NCBI GenBank assembly: GCA_000697335.1
Contig: JNEM01014663.1
Location: forward strand, 1 to 24,390
Direction: 5' to 3'
From: Conidiobolus incongruus B7586
Taxonomy: Eukaryota; Entomophthoromycota; Entomophthoromycetes; Entomophthorales; Conidiobolaceae
Length of the DNA: 24,390 nt
The notes under the pieces are model-generated. The model saw nothing but the letters and a program-made list of their open reading frames with translations. It did no database searches and was not told the DNA's origin. Position 1 is the stretch's first letter. Each line of letters opens with the position of its first letter. A program made the translations under genes and the position numbers. Shown in pieces: positions 1-12,480 of this stretch.

Positions 1-625
1 TGATATATTTTATTTTCTATTATAAAATATTTTACTTAATAATAAAAAAATATTAAATTGAAATAATCTTTTTTAAGAGTTTAAATAAACAAATACTTTA
101 TTAATAAATATAATCTAATTACTATAATGAATTATAATAATATATGTTTTTCTCTTTATTTTTTAAAAGAAAATTTATTAATAATAAGGTTTATATAATT
201 TTTTCAAATAAAAATTTTGAATTAATATTTTTATTAAAAAATAAGAATACCTAATATTTTATATAGTAATTATAAAATATATAAAATTAAATTTATGAAA
301 AGCTTTCTAAATATAAAGAATTAAAAAAATAACTATATCTAATATATTCACCAGATTATAACCTATGTAATTATAATTTTTTAGGATAATTAAAAAATAT
401 GCTTATAAAAACATTTTAATAAATAAATTAATATAGTTCAAAAAATATTAAATCTTAGTTTTAATAAAAAGAATTATTTTTTGAATATTAAAAACTTATT
501 AGATATAAAGCAAAAAATTATTAATAAAAAAAGAATACTTATTTTATATCATAAAATAATTTTATAAATCTTATATTAATATTTTTATTTCATTTTAATT
601 TTAAAATTTTGTTATTACTTAATCA
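1..625 (-). repeat. AT-extreme dispersed repeat, inverted copy C (cut by window start)
   Basis: Read on the minus strand, this stretch aligns by eye with the start of the repeat at 11274. Landmarks shared with the reverse complement of that copy include ACTATATCTAATATAT (near 330-346), TATGTAATTATAATT (near 364-378) and TTATTAATAAAT (near 100). The similarity runs from about position 1, equivalent to ~11890 in the other copy, to about 600-625, equivalent to its left end. Base composition is extremely AT-rich with no CpG seen, and I see no open reading frame. The element family is unknown; it could be a decayed transposable element. The outer end lies beyond the window. Confidence 0.72.
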
Positions 626-1941
626 TTTTATAATATCATTATGATAATAATTTTGTATAATAAAAATTTAAATTAGATTTAATTTTTATTATTTTTGAAT
701 TTTATTTAATTTCAATTCAAATTCACTTATAGATTAACTATTCTGTTTAGCAATTATTCATAATTTAACAAAAATCCAATTTATAATATATATGTATTTT
801 ATATATATCATGTAACATTAATGTCTGATAAAATGATATGAATCTCATTTTGTATCAAAGAAAATTTTTATTTACAAACCTAAATTTCAAAGGAGCTGAG
901 TATTAATTGAATGTTATTATTTAACTTTTAAATTGTAATAAATTTTTAAATCAATTATAGTGTTTTGATATATTATTTTAATGATATTAACAAGTTTGAC
1001 TCAAATTTTTGATGCTTAATAAATACTGATAAGCAAAGCATAACTATGAGTTAATTTATTAAACAATAAAATGATATAGTTGAGCTAGAATGTTAGTACT
1101 TTGGATGATAATTATAGGATATAAATACTATTACAAGAATAACAAGTGAAATCTCATTAATCATAGCTAATACAAAATCAGTTAGCTTGTGTAAGTTTAT
1201 TTTTATAGTTTTTATTGATATGGAATATAATTAAATTTGATCTAAATTATCTACAAAATATTTGTATTAAGATGTATAATTGAGATTATACAAAAAACTG
1301 GGAGGTTATTTATATTTATATCAGAACAATATTCATTTAAATTGTTTATAAAGTTTAACACATTTTGATCCTAGGTATATTTTCAGAAAAATATGAAATA
1401 GGTGTCAATTACTTATTTGAAATAATAAATAAGATTAAGTCGGTCCTATATGAAATATAAAGTCTATTCATTTTTTTTTCTAGACTAGTTTGAACCCTAA
1501 GATCTTTTTATATAATATTTTAATCATTAACAATTTGTAATATTAGAATAATTATGAGTGATGATTGAATTAATTAATATTTCAGATTTCAATATTTTGT
1601 TAGTGTTACTGATTTGAATCTATATTGTTGAATTTTAATTTAACTCTAATAACAGTAGAATATGTTTCAAAGTTATGTTGATAACTATTTCCTGCTTGTT
1701 TATTATAGTGTTTACAATATAGTTATTAAAAATACCTTCAACTACAACTGTTTCATAATTAAAACTAAATATAGTAATCCCATAAAATCAATATAATCTG
1801 AAACAATTGAGTATTAAGAATAATAAATGAAACTTGAATGACTTGGATTATGAATGATTGAATAATTAAAAAACCTTCTTTAAATATTTATTTAATAATA
1901 TTTATTAAGTTTTAAAAATAATACAATCCATATAAATCAAA
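626..1941. other. Intergenic spacer upstream of SRP54
   Basis: No gene is recognisable. From about 720 the composition becomes less extreme than the repeat to its left, and the plus strand carries more G than C in the lines I counted. This should contain the SRP54 promoter, but in such AT-rich DNA no TATA box or other element stands out. A 15-nt word at 1036-1050 recurs at 9128-9142. Confidence 0.5.
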
Positions 1942-4095
<2,154 letters not shown>

Positions 4096-4876
4096 ATATT
4101 TAAAAACTAGACCACATATTCAACTTGAATTTTATTAATTTCCGCCATCATCATATATTATTAATAATTGCATCGTAAAATTAATACTAATTCTTTTACA
4201 CGCATCATGTTTCAATAAATGCTTTTTATGTTATAGTTATTTTTTTCACATATGATTTTTATTGTTGAAATATAGCTTATTTAAAATTCATATGAATATA
4301 TTCAATTTTAAGTTATTATACTATTATCAGATTTATTCAAGATATATCTAAATAATTTGAATAAAGGGATATATTTTTAATAATAAGAATATCATTTATG
4401 ATTAATTTGTATTGAACTAAATAGTATATTTTTATGTGAATTGTTTGAAAACCAAAATCTTATTTTAATTATCAATTTCTTGATTATACACGTGTATTTT
4501 GAATAATTTTAATTATCAAATAATATATATTGGAATAAATTGTTTCAGTTGTAAACCAACTGAATTTCTAATTTAAAAGTTAAAATGTATTGCTAAACAT
4601 GTCATTAAATTATAAAATATTAAATATAAAATAAATATAGTATTATGCAACAACATTCTGTATTTTTATAAATCAATATGAAAAATTTTGAATTTATCTA
4701 TAATATATTCGAAATTTCAATCTTTATAACTAAAATATTATTTAAACATGTTAAAACTTAAATAAAATTTATAGGTATTCATATATTTAGACTATAATTA
4801 CAAAATACTAGCGAAAACCTGATAAATATGTTTATAATTTAATTAATTTGATGTGGAGCTCTATGTTAAAAAAATA
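4096..4876. other. Spacer between the 3' ends of two convergent genes
   Basis: The spacer holds the 3' UTRs of SRP54 (plus) and RPC37 (minus). An AATAAA at about 4215-4220 (within CAATAAATGC) could be a polyadenylation signal for SRP54. I see no other gene, tRNA or repeat. Confidence 0.5.
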
Positions 4877-5694
4877 TTATTTAGCACTTGGTAAGAAGTT
4901 GAAATAAGACATATCAACTTGCTCCAAGGGAACACTCTGGATATTATTAGCAATGAGTTTCTGATATAAAGTATTGGATTCTTGTGTCTAAAATAATCAT
5001 TTAATTGAGTGGTCAATTTAAAATAACTGCATAAGCTTACCGTTTCATCATAAAATTTGAGGTCGACCCACTTTTCATTTTTTAGCTTGGTGGCGGTTTC
5101 AACAATAGGCTCTTGACGACCGTCATCTTGAGCTTGATACCTAGGATATACAGATGTCACTTTCGCCTGATTGTCATCTTTGTGATCTTTTTTCTTGTTT
5201 GCATTTTTTCTCTTCTCGTCAATTTTATCAATAACTTCAAAAGAGGGTCGAAGCTGAACTATACTTTTAATGGGGGTCAAATGGAGCGCATTGCCGCTCA
5301 TAGTGGCAATAAAATTGCTCGTTTGAGAGGGGGAGTGGTAAGAAGTGAGTGTTTGATAAGTAAGTAAATTAGATTCATTATCTTGATTCATCTTTGAGAG
5401 ATTTTCAAAATTGGGACCAATTGGATTGTCATGAGTACCTTCAAATAGCTCTTTGCCCTTTTCTTTGCTATAAGTATCTGCGTTGGTGTCCATAGGAACT
5501 TTTATTTGAAATTTCTCAAAAGTGGGCTTAACTTGAACTTTATAGCCTTGAAGAGGCTGGTGGGTATGGGCCCCTTGATTAGGATATTGAAAAAGATAGA
5601 GATAATTGGCTAAAGTTTCAGTTAATTTGACATCTATTTCTTCAATGATTTCATCTTCATTTTGATGAATAAAATTGTCGACGTTTGAAGACAT
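4877..5694 (-). CDS. RPC37: RNA polymerase III subunit RPC37/RPC5 (Sin_N family), 2 exons
   Basis: This is a peripheral subunit of RNA polymerase III. It pairs with RPC53/RPC4 and acts in initiation, termination and reinitiation in the nucleus. Exons in order of transcription: 5694-5041 and 4987-4877, giving 254 aa. The intron (5040-4988, 53 nt) starts GTAAGC, ends TTTTAG and is phase 0. The ORF also runs on into the intron, but that reading gives an unrelated tail, while splicing gives DET-TQESNTLYQKL and an end FNFLPSAK. Family features are an acidic N-terminus, LYLFQYP (32-38), LHLTPIKSIVQLRPSF (137-152), a charged linker (about 158-178) and KWVDLKFYDE (208-217). The length is close to yeast Rpc37 (282 aa) and far below animal POLR3E, which supports a fungal source. 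It is divergent from tRNA-Leu, 150 bp away. Confidence 0.88.
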
Positions 5695-5844
5695 TAGAAT
5701 AATAGGATTTGATTATTAATTTCACGGATAATAATACAATTAAAAAAAGGAATAAAATATGTATTATTTAATATATTAATTAGAAGGAATAATAATATGG
5801 GATTGAAATATCAATCGAATTATATCTGAAATTCTAGATAATAT

Positions 5845-5926
5845 GGTCAGATGGCCGAGTGGTCTAAGGCGCCACGTTAAGGCCGTGGTCTCTTCGGAGG
5901 CGAGAGTTCGAACCTCTCTCTGATCA
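5845..5926 (+). tRNA. tRNA-Leu(AAG): tRNA-Leu, anticodon AAG
   Basis: The 82-nt cloverleaf has a 7-bp acceptor stem (GGTCAGA with TCTGATC, one G-T pair) and discriminator A. The A box lies in TGGCCGAGTGGTC and the B box in GAGTTCGAACCTC. The anticodon stem is CCACG/CGTGG with loop TTAAGGC, giving anticodon AAG, which reads CUU and, with inosine, CUC. The long variable arm with a TTCG tip (about 5887-5902) is typical of class II tRNA-Leu. There is no intron and CCA is not encoded. It is an internal-promoter Pol III gene whose neighbour encodes a Pol III subunit. Confidence 0.97.
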
Positions 5927-5932
5927 TCCCCA

Positions 5933-5939
5933 TTTTTTT
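5933..5939 (+). terminator. Pol III oligo-T terminator of tRNA-Leu
   Basis: A run of seven T residues starts 7 nt after the discriminator base. This is the usual RNA polymerase III termination signal on the non-template strand. Confidence 0.85.
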
Positions 5940-7720
5940 AAATTTTACATTATATAATACAATTTTTATATATTTTTCTTTTTTAACAATATTTCTATTT
6001 TTATTTTTCAAATTTTTAATAATTAAATTTTTAGTTATTAGATATATTTCTAATCCTTCTACTTTTATCATTATAATGATATAAGTGAATATCAAACTAA
6101 TATTTATGAAGTTAATAATATAAAATTAATATTTAAATATAATTGATATATCTGTGACCTGTTTAGATTTTGATTGTGTTTATTTTGAGAAGTATATTGG
6201 TATTAATTGGTTTTCTTTATACAATTAATTCAATCAACTACTTTTGAAATATGTATAATTTTGATAGCTTGTGGTGATGTTTCGTTATTAATTGGTATAT
6301 AATCTCTAGTGATAAAGTTGACAAGTTGTTCCTGTTGGTCGCAATTTGGATTAAATTTCAAATTGATCTATAATATTTATTATGAGCTAGAGTAGAAACC
6401 ATCACAATAACTTTCACCATTTTATTGAAATTGATTATTTTTTATATAAATGTGTAGAATATAGATTAGTAATACATCATTTGTGTAATGATATGAAGGA
6501 TGGAATGATTACATAAACAATCATGGAAGAAAATTCGAATGAAATCATTAAGTAAGATAAAGAAGTGATATATATTGCAATTAACAAGACCCATACTGAG
6601 TTAAATGATCATTTAGTAAAAGACAAAAATGTGTGACATTTGAATTGAAGCAACTACTTGATTACTTACAATGATTAGATAATGCATTTGCCTATTAATT
6701 TTTTTGTATTTTTTTTTCATTTTATTTAATAAAACATTGTACATAGATTATTGAACTAAAAAGTGACTTTTTATTAGCTTACATATTAAACTTTTCATAA
6801 ATATTCAAAATCATGTTTTTATATTTCCAACAATGAAGAATCTCTGATGATGAAGTATTTGTGTATATATTTATATTGCCAGCATTAGAATCAAATATTA
6901 TGATATACTCCATACTACCTATTTGGAAAATATTGTTTAAATTAATTTTTGCACTTTATATTAATGAAATGCATTGATAAATATACAATATGTGAGACAA
7001 AATCTATAATCAAAGAAAGTACAGAGTGATCTTACTTTGAAGCCAGTAAAAACTGAATTATCAGAAAATCTTATATTTGCAATGAATAAATATTATAAAC
7101 ATCAATTTAATCAAAATCAATTCATAATAATAATAATTTTACCTAATTAACTATTTAATAAATTTATAGCTAATTATAATACATTCAAAATAATGAAGAT
7201 AATTCTAGTTTAGTATTTTATTTATTTCAATTATTTTTGATGCAATTTTTTCAAATTAAAAAAAGACTAATATCAAAATTAATTTTTTAATATTTTTCTA
7301 TTATACATTATCTTATTTATGGACATTGCTTTTCATTAATTTAGGTTTATTTATCAATGTAAAAAACATATTGAGAATAAAATTTAATAGGTAATTTAAA
7401 AATAAATATATCAAATATGCTTCGATTATAATTAACCAAGTATACATATAATTTCCAATATTGACAGTTTAAAATATATGATTCAATTCAAATTTGAAAT
7501 AGTAAAGATGATTGACATATTTTTATATTATAGCATTCCTATACAAATTTGAATATATTTTTGAACTATTTGAATGACTGTCAAATCATATTTAACAGAG
7601 TGTTCTATTAACCCATAATATTGAAGATGAATTTTGAATTTTATCAAATGAGTTGCCATAATGGTGAATTGCAAATTTGAATATATACATTACATTGAAT
7701 TTCACTTTCATTTAATCATC
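5940..7720. other. Intergenic spacer between tRNA-Leu and coatomer zeta
   Basis: About 1.8 kb of AT-rich DNA with no recognisable gene. Short ORFs here lack family resemblance. A stretch near 6265-6430 is slightly richer in G and C, but I cannot assign it to any RNA family. The right end must hold the promoter of the coatomer gene. Confidence 0.45.
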
Positions 7721-8461
7721 ATGTCAAATTTATCATTATATAGTATCAATGCTGTTTTGATTTTAGATTCTGAAGGTCAAAGAATTTTAACCAAATATTA
7801 CACTCGTAATCCTAATTCATATGCTGCAAAAGCTTACCCAACTGTTAAAGAGCAAAGAAAGTTTGAAAGGGGCTTATTTGAAAAAACTAGCAGAGGAAAA
7901 GGTACTATTCAAATTATTACTCAATTTGACTTTGATTATATGATTTACATAAATTAGGAACAGAAATTATTCTTTATGATGGGAACGTTGTAGTTTATAA
8001 AACAACCCCAGAATTATTCGTTTATTTTGTTGGAACCGTTGAAGAAAATGAAATTATGCTTCAAGCTGCCTTAGCTGGTTTTTATGAAGCTCTCTCTACT
8101 TTAGTCAAGTAAATTTTTATTACTATAATTTTGCCTGAATCCATTTCTTATAATTTATTATTGTAGACATCAGCTTGATAAGAGGGCTATATTAGAAACT
8201 ATTGATTGTGTAGCAATTGCTTTAGATGAGTGCATCGATGACGGGTAAAATTATTTTAATTATTGAAAAGTTGTTAATCTTGCTAAATATTTGTTTATTT
8301 GTTTATTTGATAGTATTATTCTTGAAGTTGATTCTGAAAAGATTTTATCCCGAGTATCCAAGAGAACTTTAGAACTTAGCGAAATGCCTCTAAATGAGCA
8401 AACCTTATCCTTTGCCTACAAATCCCTTAAGGAAAGAGTCGCAAGTTCTCTTATGTCTTAA
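7721..8461 (+). CDS. RET3: Coatomer subunit zeta (zeta-COP), 4 exons
   Basis: This is the small subunit of the COPI coat. With gamma, beta and delta it forms the adaptor-like F-subcomplex used in Golgi-to-ER and intra-Golgi transport. Exons: 7721-7901, 7958-8108, 8167-8244, 8314-8461, joining to 185 aa. The introns are 56, 58 and 69 nt. It has the longin-like small-adaptor fold signature: NLSLYSINAVLILDSEGQRI at the N-terminus, KYYTRN, KAYPTVKEQRKFE, then after splicing TEIILYDGNVVVYK, DLYFYFVG-type FVYFVGTVEENE, and a C-terminal helix with DEC-IDDG, ILEVDSEKIL and SRVSKR. An in-frame ATG lies at 7661, but homologues begin with an M-x-N-L-S-L-Y sequence, so 7721 is preferred. Length matches the family (about 177-190 aa). 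The name RET3 follows yeast; COPZ1 is the animal name. Confidence 0.94.
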
Positions 8462-9578
8462 GCTATACTTTATTCAGAATTATAAACATTAATCAGTTTT
8501 ATATCTATTCATCTTTTTGTATTTTATTCATAGTATACCAATTTAAACTTTCATAAATACATATAAATAGAATCCAAATATCAATGATAGTCAATTCAAT
8601 ATATATGATAGCCTAAAATTTTGACTGAAGTTCGATTTCAATACATCTTAAATTATTTTTTCTAATTCAAAGATATTATCGGATTATACAGACTCTTAGC
8701 ATAGGTATTGATAAAATAAATAATCTCTCATCAAAATTTAAAAAATATTACCAACTTGAATCAATATCTTTGATATTATAATAGTGAATAAATAATGTTT
8801 TAATCAAAAATATAACCAATATTTAAATTATTCCACCTATTTTTCAATATTTCATTATTACTATATAAACCGTATTAATTTATAAATATAACAATTTATA
8901 TACTTATAATTTTAATCGAATAATTCCAATGATTAACAATATTGAATAAACGATTATCCAATGTAAATATATTCAAAATAAAGATCAATTTAAGTTTGAT
9001 AATTATTTTGTTAAATAGATTTTATTTAGACATAAGTAATATTTAATATAAAAAAGTTTTAATTCTGTAGTATACATTTTCTAGAATGTATTTTATAAAA
9101 GCTGTGAATAAGTATAAATCAAATGCTAAGCATAACTATGAGGATAAATTAATAATGATAAGTATATAACTAAGTATAAAGATAAATAATGCTATGAATA
9201 AAGATATAATGAGAATCTTAAAAGAGGAATATTAGAAATAGGTGCAAATACCTGAAGAAATATAAATACGTACACTTTTACATTATAAATCATTTTAAAT
9301 GATAATTCTAAAGTATGCTAAAAGTTCAGTCAGAAAAGTGTGGATTCATTGGAATGGCATCTATAAATTGAATTTATAAACTATATAGGATATACTTGTC
9401 TAAAATCTGAATATAAAATCAAGTAAATGTTTGATATGATTAAAATTAATCAAGGATATAATATCAAAATTAAATGTATATACAAATTTGAATAAACTAA
9501 ATTGTTTAAAAATTGATTGGTTAGAAATCATTTTAAAGAAATATATGATATTAGCTATTAATAAAGATTTGTATTACT
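8462..9578. other. Spacer between two convergent genes
   Basis: This holds the 3' UTRs of coatomer zeta (plus) and V-ATPase c (minus). From about 9100 to 9260 the plus strand is purine-rich with G above C and contains many ATAAGTATAA-like words. No gene is recognisable. A 15-nt word at 9128-9142 recurs at 1036-1050. Confidence 0.45.
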
Positions 9579-10061
9579 TTAACAAGTATTGTCCTGTTTA
9601 GTATTCAAGATTAAACTAACAATAAGTCCATATAAACCCAAAACTTCGGCAAAAATAAGGATAAGGACCATTGAAACAAAGAGTTTGGGCTGTTTAGCAT
9701 ATCCTCGGACACATGAATCACCAACAATACCAATACAGTATCCAGCAGCTAATCCTGTAAAGCCAACAGACAAACCAGATGCCAAATTGACCAAACCAGT
9801 GAATAAAGAGTATTTATCGGTAGGACTCAAATTTCCGGCAATTAAAACTGATGTGACTAAACCATAAACAGCGATAATACCAGCCATAATAATTGGAATT
9901 AAAGATTTCATAATTAATTCGGGCTTAAATGTTCCAACACAGGAAATTCCAACACCAGCTTTAGCAGTACCATAGGCAGCCCCTAAAGAGCTTAATGACA
10001 TAGCAAAAAACACACCTGCAAACCCAAAGAAAGGGGCATATGCTGGACATAAATCTGACAT
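9579..10061 (-). CDS. VMA3: V-type proton ATPase proteolipid subunit c
   Basis: This is the proton-carrying ring subunit of the V-ATPase Vo sector, which acidifies vacuoles and endosomes. It is a single uninterrupted frame of 160 aa with four hydrophobic helices. The essential proton-binding glutamate is E139 in [19 protein letters not shown], equivalent to yeast E137. Other family signatures are [26 protein letters not shown] (helix 1), [10 protein letters not shown] (helix 2), [13 protein letters not shown] (helix 3) and QPKLFV before helix 4. The length matches Vma3 (160 aa); Vma11 and Vma16 are longer or differ at the N-terminus. It is intronless, unlike five of its six neighbours. The C-terminal NTKQDNTC is slightly longer than the usual NTK end. 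It is convergent with the coatomer gene. Confidence 0.96.
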   Translation of the reverse strand: MSDLCPAYAPFFGFAGVFFAMSLSSLGAAYGTAKAGVGISCVGTFKPELIMKSLIPIIMAGIIAVYGLVTSVLIAGNLSPTDKYSLFTGLVNLASGLSVGFTGLAAGYCIGIVGDSCVRGYAKQPKLFVSMVLILIFAEVLGLYGLIVSLILNTKQDNTC

Positions 10062-10942
10062 ATTTGTAATTCTTTATATATTATTAATTCAACAAGTTAT
10101 AATAAATTGATTATTGGATAAGAGATATTGAATTCCAAGTCAATATTGTATAATATACGTTATTTGCTATTATGGGTTTAACCAACTAGAGTTTATGAAA
10201 GATTTAATTTTAAATCATTTGGCATAGTGATTAAATATTATACTATTTAATCATAGAATTAATGATTTCAATGCCAACTGATTCAAGTGGAATTTAGAAA
10301 TATTGTGTACATAATCAAATTATATGAATTTTGTTATTAATTTGATAGATTTTATATAAGTAGAAATCTTATAAATATATTGTTGATCTTTATTAAATAC
10401 CAAAATCTAAATATTATATTATTATAGTATAATTCTTATATTCAAATGTTCAAAAAATAACCTAGTTAATATATAAACTATAATATATCATTTGCCAATA
10501 TAATTTTTGTGATTAAAACAAATAAAAACATTGTGATCTTTTGTCTGATCCAGAAATAATATTTAATAATGAAGCTCATTTTATATTAAACTGTTGCTCT
10601 TTACTCTAAACATCAAATTTTAATAAATTTTTCGAGTCGAATACAGAATAATCAAGATTTTACGATTAATTCTCAATATCAAATCAAAAATAATCAAAAC
10701 TTGGATAATTTTTGAAAAATGATTTTGATTATGACCATAGAGTTAACTCCTGAGGATTTTGATATTAGTTATTAATATATTAAATATTTTATATTTCTTG
10801 AATTTTTTGGAAAATTCATGTATTGTGTATAATGTATAACATTCAAGCTTATTGAAATATCATATTAATCTCTTTTGTGTTGTTGTAAATTTTAGACAGT
10901 TTTCATATTATAAAAAATCACTATTATTGGTTTAGGTTAAAA

Positions 10943-10980
<38 letters not shown>

Positions 10981-11273
10981 CTTTTCATGCCACTCTGAAT
11001 CAAATCATTTATATTTAAATTAGTTCAATTTAATTATAATCTGTTGAAATTTCTAATGAGGAATGCCATATATAATATAACTTAGAATTTAGCAAATTAC
11101 AATTATAACTATTAAGTTATATATATAAATAGAAATCTATCCATAACTCCTTGAGATGCTTCCAATATAATTACTTTTTATAATTTCAAGATATCAATAT
11201 TGTAATTATTTCAACACCTAATATTAAATTCAATTTTTTAGTATAAATTTCATCAATAATGGTGTTTATATGT
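10062..11273. other. Intergenic spacer upstream of V-ATPase c
   Basis: This contains the minus-strand promoter and 5' UTR of the V-ATPase gene at its left end. The remainder is AT-rich with no recognisable gene. It includes the TA microsatellite at 10948-10976. The right edge is a sharp change to the AT-extreme repeat. Confidence 0.45.
10948..10976. repeat. TA dinucleotide microsatellite
   Basis: An uninterrupted alternating TA tract of 29 nt, ended by a G at 10977. Such tracts are length-variable and can extrude as cruciforms. Confidence 0.95.
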
Positions 11274-12480
11274 TATTACTTTGTAATTTAAATAATGAGA
11301 ATTTTTTGTGATTGAAAAAAAAATAAACATTTTAATATATAAAAAGTAAAAATATATATATAATATAAAATTATTAATTTCTTTTATTTTTAATAACTTT
11401 TTGCTATACTTTTAGCAAAAATCTAACATTTAAAAAATAGTTTTTTTATTAAAGACTGAAATTTAATGTTTTACAAACTAATTAAATTTTCCTACAGGAA
11501 TTTTCTTTCCTATAAGCTAGTTTTTTAATTACCTAAAACAATTATAATTACATAAGTTATAATTTAAAGGATATATTAGATATAGTAGTTTTTTCTAGTT
11601 ATTTTTAATTAAAAAGTTTTTTACAACTTTAAATTTATATATTTTATAATTATCATATAAAATAATAAGTTTTCTTAAATTATATTAAGAATACTAATTA
11701 AAAATAATTTTATTTAAAAAAAATATAAAGTTTATTATTAATTGATTTTTTTAAGAATTAAATAAAAATAACATATGTTATTATAATTTATTATAATAAT
11801 TAATATTTATTTATTAATAAAATGTTTATTTAAAGGAATTTATAAAGTGAGTTAATTTAACTTAATTTAACATTTTAATTTATATTTTAATAAAAGATTA
11901 TATAAAAAATTTAAGATTTATTAATTGTAATAATTTACTATAAAAACTTTAGTTTCTAGTTATATCTTAATAAATTTTATTTAACAATAGCTACTCTAAT
12001 TTTTTTTAAGTTTTAGTTAAATTATAAGGTATTTATTTTATATTTTTATTAATTAATATTAATTTAAGCTTTAATATATATAAAATACTTATGTAACTAA
12101 TATTAAAGTATTTTAATAATTTTTTAATTGAAATAAAAAGGTGTTTTTTAATATAATTTTTTACTTTATTAATAATTAAAAAAGTAATAGTTAAAATTAA
12201 TCTTTTAAATTTTAATAAGTTTTAAATAATTTTTTTTAATTTTAAAATAATTTACCTAGTAATAAATTATTAATTTAAATAATATTTTATTATTAAAAGT
12301 TACTTATAAATTTTAAATGATTTTAAAGGGTTTGTGGTTAAGTTTTACTAATATTAAAATAAAAAACTTTTGATAGTTATTATTTAATTTAAGCATAATT
12401 AAATTAAACAACCAATATTAAAGAATTAATTTTTTAATCAAAAAAATATTATATATATATATATATATATAATTTAATAC
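11274..12480 (+). repeat. AT-extreme dispersed repeat, copy A (most complete in window)
   Basis: From about 11274 this aligns with 23570 to ~23998 in the same orientation. Shared blocks include ATTACTTTGTA, TTTAAATAATG, AAACTAATTAAATTTTCCTA (near 11476-11495), AGTTATAATTTAAAG and TTTTATAATTA. The alignment then continues, inverted, with positions 1-240 as far as about 11890. Upstream of 11274 and 23570 the two flanks are unrelated, so the left edge is probably a true element end. The right edge is set only by the end of AT-extreme composition at the TA tract near 12471. No CpG was seen. A short hairpin TTCCTACAGGAA lies at 11489-11500. No coding capacity is visible; the family is unknown. Confidence 0.72.
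12450..12471. repeat. TA dinucleotide microsatellite at the right edge of repeat copy A
   Basis: A 22-nt alternating TA tract, coinciding with the return to ordinary intergenic composition. Confidence 0.9.

Noticed and set aside
1557-1611. Possible C/D-box snoRNA (GTGATGA ... CTGA)
   Set aside because: The C and D boxes are 55 nt apart, but I find no terminal stem next to them and no convincing inner boxes; both words are easily met by chance.
5113-5367. 84-codon plus-strand ORF
   Set aside because: It lies entirely antisense to the first exon of RPC37, which has clear family motifs on the minus strand.
5877-6095. 72-codon minus-strand ORF
   Set aside because: Its 3' part is the tRNA-Leu gene read backwards, and the rest is low-complexity Lys/Ile/Asn sequence from AT-rich DNA.
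7661-7720. Upstream in-frame ATG extending coatomer zeta by 20 residues
   Set aside because: The extension is Tyr/His/Phe-rich and absent from the family, and the internal ATG at 7721 gives the family-typical N-terminus.
9589-9867. 92-codon plus-strand ORF
   Set aside because: It is antisense to the well-conserved V-ATPase c gene and has no family resemblance of its own.
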